45,439 nucleotides of DNA from JAQIBY01 sp964418565 (GCA_964418565.1 CAYQMB010000011.1:1-45439); one strand, 5' to 3'. Shown: positions 6,892 through 15,651, counted from the first letter of the stretch. Made by a program: numbers and translations. Notes: generated by a model from the sequence alone, not told the origin.

Positions 6892-7767
6892 ATGAAACAC
6901 ATTTTTATTTTAATTCCATTTGTATTGTATGCTTTTGAAATGCAAGCTCAATACACAAAATCTGTGCAGGAAGGAAGCCTTGCTCACGACAATCTCAACT
7001 TTGAATTGTGGGAGAACAACGGACTCGAAGATGTACCCACAGGTTTTATCGGCTTAAACTGTTCTCAGGTTGATACGGCAGTACAGGAAGGCAATTATTA
7101 TTTGCAGCTCGAAACCAAATCCAACATGATGATGGGCGGGATGTATCCCGGGCTGGCATCAATCGGCACCTTATCACAAACTTTTGATCCCATACCGGGC
7201 GAACCATACACCAACCGACCTGAACGGCTCACGGGCTTCGTCAGATACCATGTTGAATCCACCGATATGGTGGGCATTGTCATTGAACTGACAAGTTCTA
7301 CGGGAGAGGTTAAATCCACAGTAGCTACAGCAGACACCGCTTTTGCCGGCAGTAAAAACGAGTGGACATTTATTGATATGGAGCTTACTTACAATTCTGA
7401 TTTACCCCCAGACTCCCTCTGGATTGGATTTGCCACGGGTGACCCTAATGGCGAATTCACAGCCGGTTCAAGCCTAAGTCTTGATGACTTCAGGCTGGAG
7501 GGAAGTGTAAGTAATCAGAAAATACCACAGATATCAGACATCACAGTTTATCCCAACCCTGCAACAGATCATCTAAACATTCAAAACCCTCAGGCAAGCG
7601 AAATACACATCAAGCTATACAGCATTGACGGACGGCTCATGAAAAGCATAAAATGCACATCCGTAACAGCAAGAATGCAGACAGGCAACCTTCCGGCCGG
7701 TCATTATCTGATCAGCATTGAAAAAGCCAACCAATTACCAAAACGTATGCAAGTGATCATTCAATAA
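6892..7767 (+). CDS. Secreted T9SS cargo with PCMD-like beta-sandwich domain
   Basis: This 291-residue protein has a signal peptide ending near EMQAQ. A beta-rich domain (about 30-215) has the pattern NFELWENNGLEDVPTGF, later RPERLTGFVRYHVESTDM and GSSLSLDDFRLEG. This resembles the putative carbohydrate-metabolism (PCMD) domain found in secreted Bacteroidota proteins. The last ~75 residues begin ITVYPNPATD and form a T9SS type A sorting domain, so the protein should be exported by the T9SS and attached to the surface or released. It follows the winged-helix gene by 3 bp, so its expression may be controlled by that regulator. The ligand is unknown. Confidence 0.8.
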   Translation: MKHIFILIPFVLYAFEMQAQYTKSVQEGSLAHDNLNFELWENNGLEDVPTGFIGLNCSQVDTAVQEGNYYLQLETKSNMMMGGMYPGLASIGTLSQTFDPIPGEPYTNRPERLTGFVRYHVESTDMVGIVIELTSSTGEVKSTVATADTAFAGSKNEWTFIDMELTYNSDLPPDSLWIGFATGDPNGEFTAGSSLSLDDFRLEGSVSNQKIPQISDITVYPNPATDHLNIQNPQASEIHIKLYSIDGRLMKSIKCTSVTARMQTGNLPAGHYLISIEKANQLPKRMQVIIQ

Positions 7768-7783
7768 ACGTGGCATCAAAAAC

Positions 7784-7817
7784 AAAAAGTCCGCAGGCAA
7801 ACCCACGGACTTTTTTT
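7784..7817. terminator. Bidirectional terminator between convergent genes
   Basis: AAAGTCCG and CGGACTTT form an 8-bp stem around a 12-nt loop, with A and T tracts outside. It can serve both the T9SS cargo gene (plus) and the ammonium transporter gene (minus). Confidence 0.85.
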
Positions 7818-7841
7818 GGATATAGGTTAGGTTAACGCTTT

Positions 7842-9065
7842 TTACAGCGCACCTTCGTCATAGGCTGATTCACCGTGTAGTGACTGATCAAGTCCAATTT
7901 CTTCTTCATCTTCTGACACTTTTACTTTGGTAAAGAAGTTGATAAGTATCAGCATCACGTAAGTAAACAGAAAAGCATAGGCCGCGGCGATTAAAACAGC
8001 AACAACTTCTTTTCCAAAGAACCCGGCATTGCCTTCTATCAGTCCGGATTGGCCACCAACGGCCTCAACGGCAAAGACACCGAGCAGTATGGTACCAAGC
8101 ACACCACCCATACCGTGCACGCCCCATACGTCGAGGGCATCATCCCAGCCAAGGCGGTTTTTCAACTGTACAGCAAGGTAGCACACAGCTCCGGCAGATA
8201 TTCCTATTAAAATGGCAGCCCAGAGTGGTACAAATCCAGCCGCCGGTGTAATGGTTGCCAGGCCAGCCACAGCACCGGTTAGAAGACCCACAAATTTGGG
8301 TTTTCCTTCCCGTATCCACTCAATGATTAGCCATGTAATAGCAGCAAAAGAGGCGGCCACATCAGTATTCAGAAACGCCAGTGTGGTAATTTCATCTACG
8401 GCAAGTTCGCTGCCAGCATTGAAACCGTACCATCCAAACCAAAGAAGGCCTGTACCGATGGCAACCAACGGAATGCTATTTGGAGGTGAATTCTGATCGC
8501 GTCGTTTTCCTACATAAAACACTGAGGCAAGAGCTGCAAATCCGGCAGTAGCATGTACGACAACACCACCGGCAAAGTCAAGCACACCCCATTCTGCGAG
8601 CAAACCGCCACCCCAAATCATGTGTACAAAGGGATAATAAACCAGTAGTTGCCAGAAAATCAGGAATATCAGGTATGCTTTAAAACTCACACGATTTACA
8701 AATGCACCTGTAATCAGAGCGGGGGTAATAATGGCAAACATCATCTGATAAGCGATGAAAATGAAAGTAGGGTATTCCTGGCCGGTACCGGGATTAAACA
8801 CATCATTAAAAGCTATGCCGTTCAAAAAGACATGATCAAAATTCCCAATAATACCACCTTCTCCTCCGGAAAAACAGAGAGAATAACCGACAGCTATCCA
8901 CATAATGGTTGTTATTCCCAGTGACACGAAGGTCTGAACCATTACACCAAGAATGTTTCGTTTTCCTGCCAGTCCGCCATAAAAGAAGGCAAGACCAGGT
9001 GTCATCAGCATCACCAATGAAGTGGCAAGAATCATAAATGAGGTTGAACCAGTGTTCCAATCCAT
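7842..9065 (-). CDS. amtB: Ammonium transporter (Amt/Rh family)
   Basis: This 407-residue inner-membrane channel has eleven predicted helices and conducts ammonium/ammonia. The pore twin histidines are present in VVVHATAGFAAL and WGVHGMGGVLG. The N-terminus MDWNTGSTSFMILATSLVMLMTPG lacks a cleavable signal peptide (core quoted: LVMLMTPGLAFFYGG). The C-terminal tail EEIGLDQSLHGESAY is the conserved segment that meets the PII protein in regulated members. No glnB/glnK gene is adjacent, which is unusual because the pair is normally linked. The gene lies 29 bp after a TorF-like porin gene on the same strand. Confidence 0.95.
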   Translation of the reverse strand: MDWNTGSTSFMILATSLVMLMTPGLAFFYGGLAGKRNILGVMVQTFVSLGITTIMWIAVGYSLCFSGGEGGIIGNFDHVFLNGIAFNDVFNPGTGQEYPTFIFIAYQMMFAIITPALITGAFVNRVSFKAYLIFLIFWQLLVYYPFVHMIWGGGLLAEWGVLDFAGGVVVHATAGFAALASVFYVGKRRDQNSPPNSIPLVAIGTGLLWFGWYGFNAGSELAVDEITTLAFLNTDVAASFAAITWLIIEWIREGKPKFVGLLTGAVAGLATITPAAGFVPLWAAILIGISAGAVCYLAVQLKNRLGWDDALDVWGVHGMGGVLGTILLGVFAVEAVGGQSGLIEGNAGFFGKEVVAVLIAAAYAFLFTYVMLILINFFTKVKVSEDEEEIGLDQSLHGESAYDEGAL

Positions 9066-9094
9066 AATTTTAAGTTTTTAAGTTTTATAAAATG

Positions 9095-9847
9095 TTAAAA
9101 TGATAGTCCGGCTACAAGGAAGATTTTCTCGGTCAGCGGGTTGGTAATTAACGATACAAACAGTGGCATACTAAAGGTTTCACTCACTCTGATATCTTTA
9201 TACACTGTACAACCGATATTGACAAAACCCGCTTTATCACCGTAGAAGCCAGTTTCGCCCAGGTCGGTATCCGGCGAAGTCAGATTCATACCAGCAAAAA
9301 CATCAATAAATGAAAAGCTGTATGAGAGTTCGGCATAGGTTGAATACTGATTACCTGCCATGCTGCCATCATCATTCAGGCGCCTGGCATCTGCACCATA
9401 AACATTTGTGGCAACGAGCACTCCCAGCGGTAGTTTTTCAGTTCCATTGAAAGCCAGAGATGCTTCAAACACATGCCCGGTATGCTCATCTCTGTAATCA
9501 AAATAATGATCATTAACTGCCAACTCATTGGGAAAAAAGTAATCAGTTATTGTCACACTGAACATATCATCAAGAAAAGCATAGCTCAAATACAAATCCA
9601 GTTCCTGAGCTCCCGGATTATTTACTGTATATGCACCCCAGGTACCGATTGTTAAACCGGAAACCGAATAGGAAAAACCGGGCTGAATACTGGGAGACCC
9701 GCCAAAATCAGTTCCACGCCAAACATAGCGGCTCATTAAATCGAGGCTCAGGTCAAATGGGGTCTCGTTTTCCTGCTGTGCGTTTACAGGAAATGCGCTA
9801 AGTGTCAGAAGCAGTACAACTGCAAAAAGGTAAGAAATCTGTTTCAT
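9095..9847 (-). CDS. TorF-like outer-membrane beta-barrel protein
   Basis: This 250-residue protein has a signal peptide ending at VNAQQ. Alternating strands include LDLMSRYVWRGTDFGGSPSIQPGF, of which the core SRYVWRGTDFG is typical of the TorF/Gcw_chp putative porin family, and the protein ends in an aromatic residue (AGLSF). Such proteins sit in the outer membrane and are thought to admit small solutes. Placement 29 bp ahead of amtB suggests an outer-membrane entry route paired with the inner-membrane ammonium channel; this link is inferred from position. The histidine kinase/response regulator pair lies directly upstream on the same strand (87 bp gap). Confidence 0.8.
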   Translation of the reverse strand: MKQISYLFAVVLLLTLSAFPVNAQQENETPFDLSLDLMSRYVWRGTDFGGSPSIQPGFSYSVSGLTIGTWGAYTVNNPGAQELDLYLSYAFLDDMFSVTITDYFFPNELAVNDHYFDYRDEHTGHVFEASLAFNGTEKLPLGVLVATNVYGADARRLNDDGSMAGNQYSTYAELSYSFSFIDVFAGMNLTSPDTDLGETGFYGDKAGFVNIGCTVYKDIRVSETFSMPLFVSLITNPLTEKIFLVAGLSF

Positions 9848-9934
9848 GTCATCGTACGTTTAGTTACAATGACAAAGCTTGAATTTCCAAAGGAAGGATA
9901 CAATTGGGGGATTTCGTAAATTCAACTACGTGGT

Positions 9935-10597
9935 TCACGTATCCAGACGGACAATTTTATGTTTAATGGCATATTTAACTAACTCCACCGTGTTAGATAC
10001 GCCTAATTTTCTAAGTATATTGGTTTTGTGTGTTTCTACCGTACGGATACTTATGCAAAGCTTTTCAGCGATATTCCGGTTAGTATTTCCTTCAACGACC
10101 GCTCTCAGGATTTCTTTTTCCCGTTTGGTAAGCTCCTCGTTTTCCGGCTCACTGACACGTGCTCTGGTTCGTCGCATCATTTCGAGGAAAACTTTTTCGG
10201 ATATGCTTTTACTGAAATACACTTTCCCACGGTTTATGTCAAAAATTGCGTCACGCAATTCTCCGGCCGTGGTGTTTTTAGGCAGGTATCCACTTGCTCC
10301 GGCCTTTACGGCATTAACCACAAACTCCTCATTTGTATACATCGACAACATCAGAAATCCCACCTCGGGGTATTCGGGTTTAAGCATGCGAACAGCATCA
10401 ATCCCAGAAACTCCTGGCAGATTAATATCCAGTAAAATCAAATCAGGCACACAACTTTCAAGCAGTGATTTCAATTCTTTAAAATCACCGGCTTCACCCA
10501 CAACTTTAACCTGATCTACTTTTGCCAGCAGGGATTTAATGCCATCTCTCACCAGGTCGTGATCATCGACAACAATAACCTTTATCGTATCTTTCAT
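9935..10597 (-). CDS. NarL/FixJ-family response regulator
   Basis: The 220-residue protein has a receiver domain (about 5-120) with acidic residues D11-D12, phospho-acceptor D57 (LILLDINLPG) and the conserved Lys in SGYLPKNT. A LuxR-type HTH domain (about 150-215) has LTKREKEILRAVVEGNTNRNIAEKL (core TKREKEIL) and SIRTVETHKTNILRKL. Phosphorylation would allow dimeric DNA binding and activation. Its start overlaps the kinase stop by 4 bp, so the kinase is the cognate partner. The TorF porin and amtB genes follow on the same strand and are the most likely targets by position, though no binding site could be assigned. Confidence 0.93.
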   Translation of the reverse strand: MKDTIKVIVVDDHDLVRDGIKSLLAKVDQVKVVGEAGDFKELKSLLESCVPDLILLDINLPGVSGIDAVRMLKPEYPEVGFLMLSMYTNEEFVVNAVKAGASGYLPKNTTAGELRDAIFDINRGKVYFSKSISEKVFLEMMRRTRARVSEPENEELTKREKEILRAVVEGNTNRNIAEKLCISIRTVETHKTNILRKLGVSNTVELVKYAIKHKIVRLDT

Positions 10598-12360
10598 TGC
10601 ATATCGTTTAAAGGAATTTCTATCCTGATTTGTGTTCCTTTTCCAGGGGCTGATTGAATGGAAAAACGCCCACTCATAAGGCTGACTCTATCTTCCATAT
10701 TGCTTATTCCAAAACCGTTAACCACTTCATCATTCTCCGGATTAAATCCCCTGCCGTCATCACTGATTCCCATGAAGACAGCAGCTTTACGGGATTTAAG
10801 TAGAACGTTCACATGTTGGGCTTCGGCATGCTTGTGTACATTATTAAGACCTTCCTGTAAAATTCTGTAGAGGTAAACTTTTGCCTTATCTCCGATTTGT
10901 TCAGGCAAAATATCCACCTGAAGCTCAATTTCAATGCCAGTGAGTTCAGCCTGAACCTGACAAAGCATTTGCATTGCAGATTTCAAACCAAATTCATCCA
11001 GTTCGGCAGGCTTTAGGTTGCCTGACATTCTGCGGGTTTCCTCAATGGTTTTATCAATCAGGTTGAGTAATTCGGGGTTACTGTCATCCTCGCAAGCCGA
11101 TTGATATTTCAGTTTCAGGGCGATAAGCATCTGTCCGAGGCTGTCGTGAAGCTCGCGGGATAAACGTTGTCGTTCTTTTTCCTGTCCATCAATCATCGAC
11201 CTGAGCGACTGATACCGGGATAATCGCAGGTTTTGTTTTTGTTCTTCAATTTTAGCGGCCATATGATTAAAACTGGAAGTCAGCTCACCAATTTCATCTT
11301 TACTTTTAATGGCAAGCTGTGGCGGATGCTTTCCTTCTGCAATGCTCGATGCCGCACGATTCAGTCTCACCAACGGTTTTGAAAGCCAACCTGAAAGAAA
11401 CCAGGCAAGCACAAACACCAGAATTCCAATTCCCACACCGATAAATAATATTTTATTTCTAAGGTTATTTATAGGTATCATGGCTTCGTGAAAATCTATT
11501 TCAGCAAGCACTGCCCACTCTATTCCTCTAACGGACAAATGGGAATATGAACTGAGCACCTCTATTCCCCTGTAATCCTGAAAAATATCGGTGCCTGTTT
11601 TTCCGTTTAAAGCGCGCTTAACCCCGGGTGTATTCACTTCTTCTGACAGCACAGAATTATCTTTAAATCTGGAGGTACTGCGCATCAGGTAATCACTACC
11701 TACCAGGTAAGCCTCACCAGAGCTTCCAAGGCCATTGTGAGGGTTATCTTCATACATAATATCATTAATACTGCTTACCGGAATAACAGCCATCAATGTG
11801 CCGGTTTTTTCCTCTCCATCATACACCGGACTCAATAACCTAAGCCCAACGGGATGATCACGTTTATCCAAATCAAGCAAGCAAACATCCTTGTCACAAT
11901 AAGTATTCAGAGAATCCAGTCTGTCTTCTTTAATTTCGTCATTCACCGGCATCAACACCAGACTGTCTCCGCTAAGGGGCAGGGCGTACGGAGGAATATC
12001 ACCTTCAGTCACAAAATAGAAGCGGGAAAAATACTCATTTCCATGATATGGCATCCATGATTTTTTCAGATGTATTATACTGCTTTTATCATCTGTCCTC
12101 CTTTTTTCAATCATGTTAAACACCTCTACAATCTCTTCCTCTTCAGCCATAAGCTGTACATCATAAAGGCGATCGGAAAAAAACTTTTCAAGCCGGTTTT
12201 CTTTTTCTGTCCTTACAGACATCAACTGATCGAAGGTTCTGCTAAGCATAGCATCCCTTGATGAATAATAGAGAAACAAACCCAGTACAATACAAGACCC
12301 CAGTCCAACAATAATCATGTTCAGGGTGATTTTATGGGTGATGGAAAAAAAGTTTCTCAT
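10594..12360 (-). CDS. Membrane sensor histidine kinase (HisKA_3 / NarX-DesK type)
   Basis: I start at the ATG giving MRNFFSITHK rather than an upstream GTG; this yields 588 residues. Order of parts: first membrane helix (about 10-33); a large periplasmic sensor (about 35-300) with the dCache-like segment SSGEAYLVGSDYLMRS; second membrane helix (ILFIGVGIGILVFVLAWFL); HAMP linker; coiled coil; HisKA_3 domain with phospho-acceptor H405 in SRELHDSLGQ; and HATPase with NNVHKHAEA, DDGRGF and GFGISNMEDR. It should sense an extracytoplasmic small molecule and phosphorylate the overlapping regulator. The ligand is unknown; amines, amino acids and other small solutes are common for dCache domains. Confidence 0.92.
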   Translation of the reverse strand: MRNFFSITHKITLNMIIVGLGSCIVLGLFLYYSSRDAMLSRTFDQLMSVRTEKENRLEKFFSDRLYDVQLMAEEEEIVEVFNMIEKRRTDDKSSIIHLKKSWMPYHGNEYFSRFYFVTEGDIPPYALPLSGDSLVLMPVNDEIKEDRLDSLNTYCDKDVCLLDLDKRDHPVGLRLLSPVYDGEEKTGTLMAVIPVSSINDIMYEDNPHNGLGSSGEAYLVGSDYLMRSTSRFKDNSVLSEEVNTPGVKRALNGKTGTDIFQDYRGIEVLSSYSHLSVRGIEWAVLAEIDFHEAMIPINNLRNKILFIGVGIGILVFVLAWFLSGWLSKPLVRLNRAASSIAEGKHPPQLAIKSKDEIGELTSSFNHMAAKIEEQKQNLRLSRYQSLRSMIDGQEKERQRLSRELHDSLGQMLIALKLKYQSACEDDSNPELLNLIDKTIEETRRMSGNLKPAELDEFGLKSAMQMLCQVQAELTGIEIELQVDILPEQIGDKAKVYLYRILQEGLNNVHKHAEAQHVNVLLKSRKAAVFMGISDDGRGFNPENDEVVNGFGISNMEDRVSLMSGRFSIQSAPGKGTQIRIEIPLNDMQ

Positions 12361-12489
12361 GCTCAAAATTAAAAAAATAATTCTATGCACTTCCCCTGAA
12401 GTTTTTTATCCGGGACGAAACATCACTTTTTTTGATCATCAGGATAATTGGCACGCAACATCCATCATCACCAAGTCAGATTATGAATA

Positions 12490-13395
12490 TCACACCAGGC
12501 GTGAGAATTTTCGTGGGATATCCGTTTTAAATTCCATCATTTCGCCTGTTACAGGATGCCTGAAAGCAAGTGTCCAGGCGTGAAGTGCAAGCCGTCCGAT
12601 GGGGTTTATTTTTGATCCGTACTTTTTATCGCCTACGATGGGAAAGCCTTTTTCGGCAAGGTGAACGCGAATCTGGTTTTTCTTTCCTGTATCCAGCCAC
12701 ACTTTCAAAATGGTATAGTTCTTATTTCCTTTCAGAATTTTGTAATTGGTAACAGCCCGTTCGCCTTCTTCGGGATCATCGGTTGTATGTACTTTTAGCG
12801 ATTTGGACTCATACAGATAGGAAGAAATGCTGCCACTCCATGGCTCGGGCTTACCTTCAATCAAAGCCAGATAAACACGATCTGACACCATATTATGCCA
12901 GTTTTCCTGTATCATCTGCTTTATCTCTTCGTTTTTTGCAAACATCATCAGGCCGGAGGTATCCCTGTCAAGGCGATGAACAATGAATATTTTATTGTCC
13001 GGATCCTCAAATTTCACATGCCTGCTAAGCACCCGATAAGCCGTATTTTTGTTGTCTTTTGCGGTTGATATTGATAAAAGACCTGCGTGCTTGTCAATAA
13101 CAATGATATCATCATCCTCATAAACAATGCTTAAACCCCGGAAGCGTTTTTCAGTAGCACTGGTGTCAAAATGTAACTCCACCAGATCACCTTCTTTGAG
13201 TTGATGATTGAATTGGGTGATGGCTTTACCATTGACTTTAACCAGCTTGTGCTTAAGCAGGGTTTTTACTTTCTTCTGTGGTGCATTCTCATACAGAAAT
13301 TTCAGCAATTCGTTTTCTTTTCCCACCCGAAATTTGAGTGGTCGCTTTTTTGATGTTCGGCTGTTTTTATGAGGGTATTTTTTTTGATTTTCCAT
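12490..13395 (-). CDS. RluA-family 23S rRNA/tRNA pseudouridine synthase
   Basis: This 301-residue protein has an N-terminal S4-like RNA-binding domain (about 35-90, with VKVNGKAITQFNHQL). It is followed by the RluA catalytic domain with the signature HRLDRDTSGLMMFAK containing the catalytic Asp, and NQIRVHLAEKGFPIVGDKKYG near the end (core NQIRVHLA). It isomerises uridine to pseudouridine in RNA. RluC/RluD-like substrates are most likely given the S4 domain, but the exact position cannot be deduced. The basic N-terminal tail (KNSRTSKKRPLKFRV) is an extra. It is a monocistronic minus-strand gene; the 129 bp between it and the kinase gene hold nothing I can assign. Confidence 0.9.
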   Translation of the reverse strand: MENQKKYPHKNSRTSKKRPLKFRVGKENELLKFLYENAPQKKVKTLLKHKLVKVNGKAITQFNHQLKEGDLVELHFDTSATEKRFRGLSIVYEDDDIIVIDKHAGLLSISTAKDNKNTAYRVLSRHVKFEDPDNKIFIVHRLDRDTSGLMMFAKNEEIKQMIQENWHNMVSDRVYLALIEGKPEPWSGSISSYLYESKSLKVHTTDDPEEGERAVTNYKILKGNKNYTILKVWLDTGKKNQIRVHLAEKGFPIVGDKKYGSKINPIGRLALHAWTLAFRHPVTGEMMEFKTDIPRKFSRLV

Positions 13396-13504
13396 GGAAA
13401 CCGGTCATTATTTATCGTGATGCAAAGGTGGGAAAAATAATTGGTTTTGCGCTTTAGTGTCGGTGTTGCTTTTAGCGCTGCCGATGCTTACTTACTTATA
13501 ACAC

Positions 13505-13530
13505 AAAACCCCACATTTCTGCGGGGTTTT
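13505..13530 (-). terminator. Terminator of the chitin-binding/LamG T9SS gene
   Basis: AAAACCCC and GGGGTTTT pair around a 10-nt loop just after the stop codon. It is part of a 30-base sequence repeated exactly at 15549. Confidence 0.75.
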
Positions 13531-13534
13531 CTGC
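13505..13534. repeat. 30-base direct repeat, copy 1
   Basis: This stretch, which includes a terminator hairpin, is identical base for base to 15549-15578. Weaker similarity extends a further ~10 bases on the left. The two copies enclose one T9SS cargo gene. Confidence 0.9.
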
Positions 13535-13542
13535 TTTATTCT

Positions 13543-15450
13543 TTACCGCTGCACGACAAACGGACTGGCATACAGATCCTGTTCACCAAGTTTCACCTGC
13601 ATGTAATAAGTTCCGGCGTTGAGCTGCGGGGGAAGGTTGATTCGCATTTCATTGTATTCCGGATCAGCAAAATAGTTCTGTTCATGTCTGAGACGTCCGG
13701 AAGCATCATAAACCTTTACTGAGACAGGAGCCTCATAATGATGCTCATTAATGAATGTAAGCATGATGTACTCACGGGCGGGATTTGGATAAATGGTAAT
13801 CTCTTTGTGATTATACTTGCAATAAATGGCCAAAACATCAAACACTTCCGAGGTGCCGTCAAAATCCGTTTGCATCAGGCGATAATATGTATCATGCGTA
13901 GCCGGTTCAACATCATGGAATGAGTAATTTTGCACTTCGTTGGTATTACCGGCGCCATCAATTTTCTTAATGGCATCCCAGTTTTCACCATCGTAACTCC
14001 GGAAGAGGGTAAAGTAATCGTTATTCACCTCTGATGCAGTGCTCCATTCAACATTAACACCATTGTAGGTTCCACATTCCGGGTTAAAATAAAGCAGTTC
14101 CACAGGCAAACTGTACTCATATACCGGGGAATCCATATCATACATTCCCTGTATTTCGGTTTCTGACAATGCCCTGGAACAAAACCTGAGTTTATCCATT
14201 TTGCCGGCATACAATTCAGAAGGCTCATTCTGAGTTCCGGGGAACCCCGGTGTTTTGGAACCAAGCGTAATATGATCAGCCCTCATTTGCCAGTTAAAAT
14301 CATCCAGGCTCTGATTCTGAGCGATCATAACAGCATCAACCCAAAGTGAAAGTGTTCCGTCATTCCGGTTCCAGTTAACCAGCAAATGATGCCATTGATT
14401 ATCACCTGTATTAATTGGCACCGGCATGTTTTGCACTGTTTCTGTCACCTGCATCGAATAATCGGAGAAATAAAATCCAATGCTGTTCTGATCGGGCGTA
14501 TCACCCTGTTCAAAATATAAACCCACCTCTCTGTTTCCTTGCTCCTGCCATACATGAAAAAGGTGTTGGATTTCATTATCCCCATCCAGCATACACCAGC
14601 AGGATATGCTTCCTTCGTTGTTAAGGCTGGCAGAAAGTCCATCTGATATCTGATCAATTTCCAGGTACATATCGTCTCCATTAAAATCAATACCCGGATT
14701 ATCCGCCACGACTTCTTCCCCTCCGTTATGTAAAGTCGCAGGACTCTGGGCTACAGTATCTGAAAACACCTGGTCTGAAAAGCTGTTAAAATCCCACATT
14801 GCATAAAGGCAGGATTCGTTATTACCATCAGGCTCACATTCACCGATTTGCATCCAATCAGCCGGATAATCTTCAGGGTTTCTATTTTTTGACCACCAGT
14901 TTTTGCATTTATACACCAAGCCATTGTAAAACACCTCATCATTTTTCGAGTAGGGAATATCAGATTGCCATAAAGCATACTCACCACACTGAGGTGTCAC
15001 GTAATCGAAACAATGCTGCCGATACGTCCAGCGATTACTGTATTGCTCTTTGTACGGCGGCTCGTTAAAAGACCAGTACTCACCCCAGGCCATCTCATAT
15101 AAATCACCGCGGCTGAGGACAAAAATTCTTTCTCCTCCGGGATCACGGGAATACGTTTCTTCGGAGTCCCATTCGTTACCGAAATCACACCAGTTAATCT
15201 GGTCGCCGCATTGACCGAACAGGGTCCAGTCGTCTGTCTGATCCGGAGCTGTGCCGGAGACATACCATTTATCACCTGCCATGTAATACAGCGCATTGTC
15301 AAACTCTACCCAGACGGGTTGACCACCCAAATCCCGGTTATACTCAGCACCAACTTCCCAGGCGGGATAATCTGCGCATTCGATGGTTGTCTGTGCGGAC
15401 AAAAGCTGACTAAACAGAATTAAAGCAATAGTGTATAAAAGGTTTTTCAT
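13543..15450 (-). CDS. Large T9SS cargo with chitin-binding-like modules and LamG domain
   Basis: From the ATG giving MKNLLYTIAL (preferred over an upstream TTG) the product has 635 residues with signal peptide ending LLSAQ. Three aromatic-rich modules follow (about 20-75, 80-140, 145-200), each with an acidic W-x-Y pattern; the third, YSKNDEVFYNGLVYKCKNWW, resembles carbohydrate-binding family 5/12 (core GLVYKCKNWW). A LamG/concanavalin-like domain spans about 210-435 and ends in the usual RALSETEIQGMYD. Next comes a fibronectin-like linker, and last a T9SS sorting domain starting ITIYPNPARE. It is probably a surface protein binding chitin or a similar glycan; no catalytic domain is visible. 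It is flanked by identical 30-base repeats. Confidence 0.85.
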   Translation of the reverse strand: MKNLLYTIALILFSQLLSAQTTIECADYPAWEVGAEYNRDLGGQPVWVEFDNALYYMAGDKWYVSGTAPDQTDDWTLFGQCGDQINWCDFGNEWDSEETYSRDPGGERIFVLSRGDLYEMAWGEYWSFNEPPYKEQYSNRWTYRQHCFDYVTPQCGEYALWQSDIPYSKNDEVFYNGLVYKCKNWWSKNRNPEDYPADWMQIGECEPDGNNESCLYAMWDFNSFSDQVFSDTVAQSPATLHNGGEEVVADNPGIDFNGDDMYLEIDQISDGLSASLNNEGSISCWCMLDGDNEIQHLFHVWQEQGNREVGLYFEQGDTPDQNSIGFYFSDYSMQVTETVQNMPVPINTGDNQWHHLLVNWNRNDGTLSLWVDAVMIAQNQSLDDFNWQMRADHITLGSKTPGFPGTQNEPSELYAGKMDKLRFCSRALSETEIQGMYDMDSPVYEYSLPVELLYFNPECGTYNGVNVEWSTASEVNNDYFTLFRSYDGENWDAIKKIDGAGNTNEVQNYSFHDVEPATHDTYYRLMQTDFDGTSEVFDVLAIYCKYNHKEITIYPNPAREYIMLTFINEHHYEAPVSVKVYDASGRLRHEQNYFADPEYNEMRINLPPQLNAGTYYMQVKLGEQDLYASPFVVQR

Positions 15451-15548
15451 AAGATATTTTTTTGTTTCAGGAACAATATACAACAATTGGTTTCCCCCAA
15501 AAAACGTATTTATACTTCAACAGGTCAGTAAAAAAGCGTATAAATCAA

Positions 15549-15574
15549 AAAACCCCACATTTCTGCGGGGTTTT
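15549..15574 (-). terminator. Terminator of tRNA-Asp
   Basis: The same hairpin as at 13505 follows the 3' end of the tRNA on the minus strand and is followed there by six T. Confidence 0.8.
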
Positions 15575-15578
15575 CTGC
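15549..15578. repeat. 30-base direct repeat, copy 2, abutting tRNA-Asp
   Basis: Identical to 13505-13534. The copy ends at the discriminator base of tRNA-Asp, so the repeat covers the tRNA's terminator but not its body. Confidence 0.9.
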
Positions 15579-15651
15579 GGTGTCGACGAGACTCGAACTC
15601 GCGACCTCCGGCGTGACAGGCCGGCATTCTAACCAACTGAACTACGACACC
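15578..15651 (-). tRNA. tRNA-Asp (anticodon GTC)
   Basis: On the minus strand the acceptor arms GGTGTCG and CGACACC pair perfectly. The anticodon arm CCGGC/GCCGG holds the loop CTGTCAC with anticodon GTC. The T arm has TTCGAGT, and the discriminator is G as expected for tRNA-Asp. It is 74 nt long and the CCA end is not encoded. The anticodon, stems and discriminator agree, so the identity is secure. Confidence 0.97.

Noticed and set aside
9848..9934. Sigma-54 promoter for the porin-amtB genes
   Set aside because: I looked for the TGGCAC-N5-TTGC pattern in the gap and found none; sigma-54 control of amt is not supported here.
9879..10514. 211-codon open frame on the plus strand, antisense to the response regulator
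   Set aside because: It lies wholly within and around the strongly conserved regulator gene, has no family motif and no promoter, and is best explained as the complement of codon-biased coding sequence.
12361..12390. GTG-started extension of the histidine kinase
   Set aside because: It adds ten hydrophobic residues before the natural MRNFFS start. ATG at 12360 is a better start and matches the usual kinase opening before the first membrane helix.
15431..15616. Short plus-strand frame ending RRDSNSRPP
   Set aside because: It reads through the complement of tRNA-Asp; the peptide ending is the well-known artefact of antisense tRNA translation.
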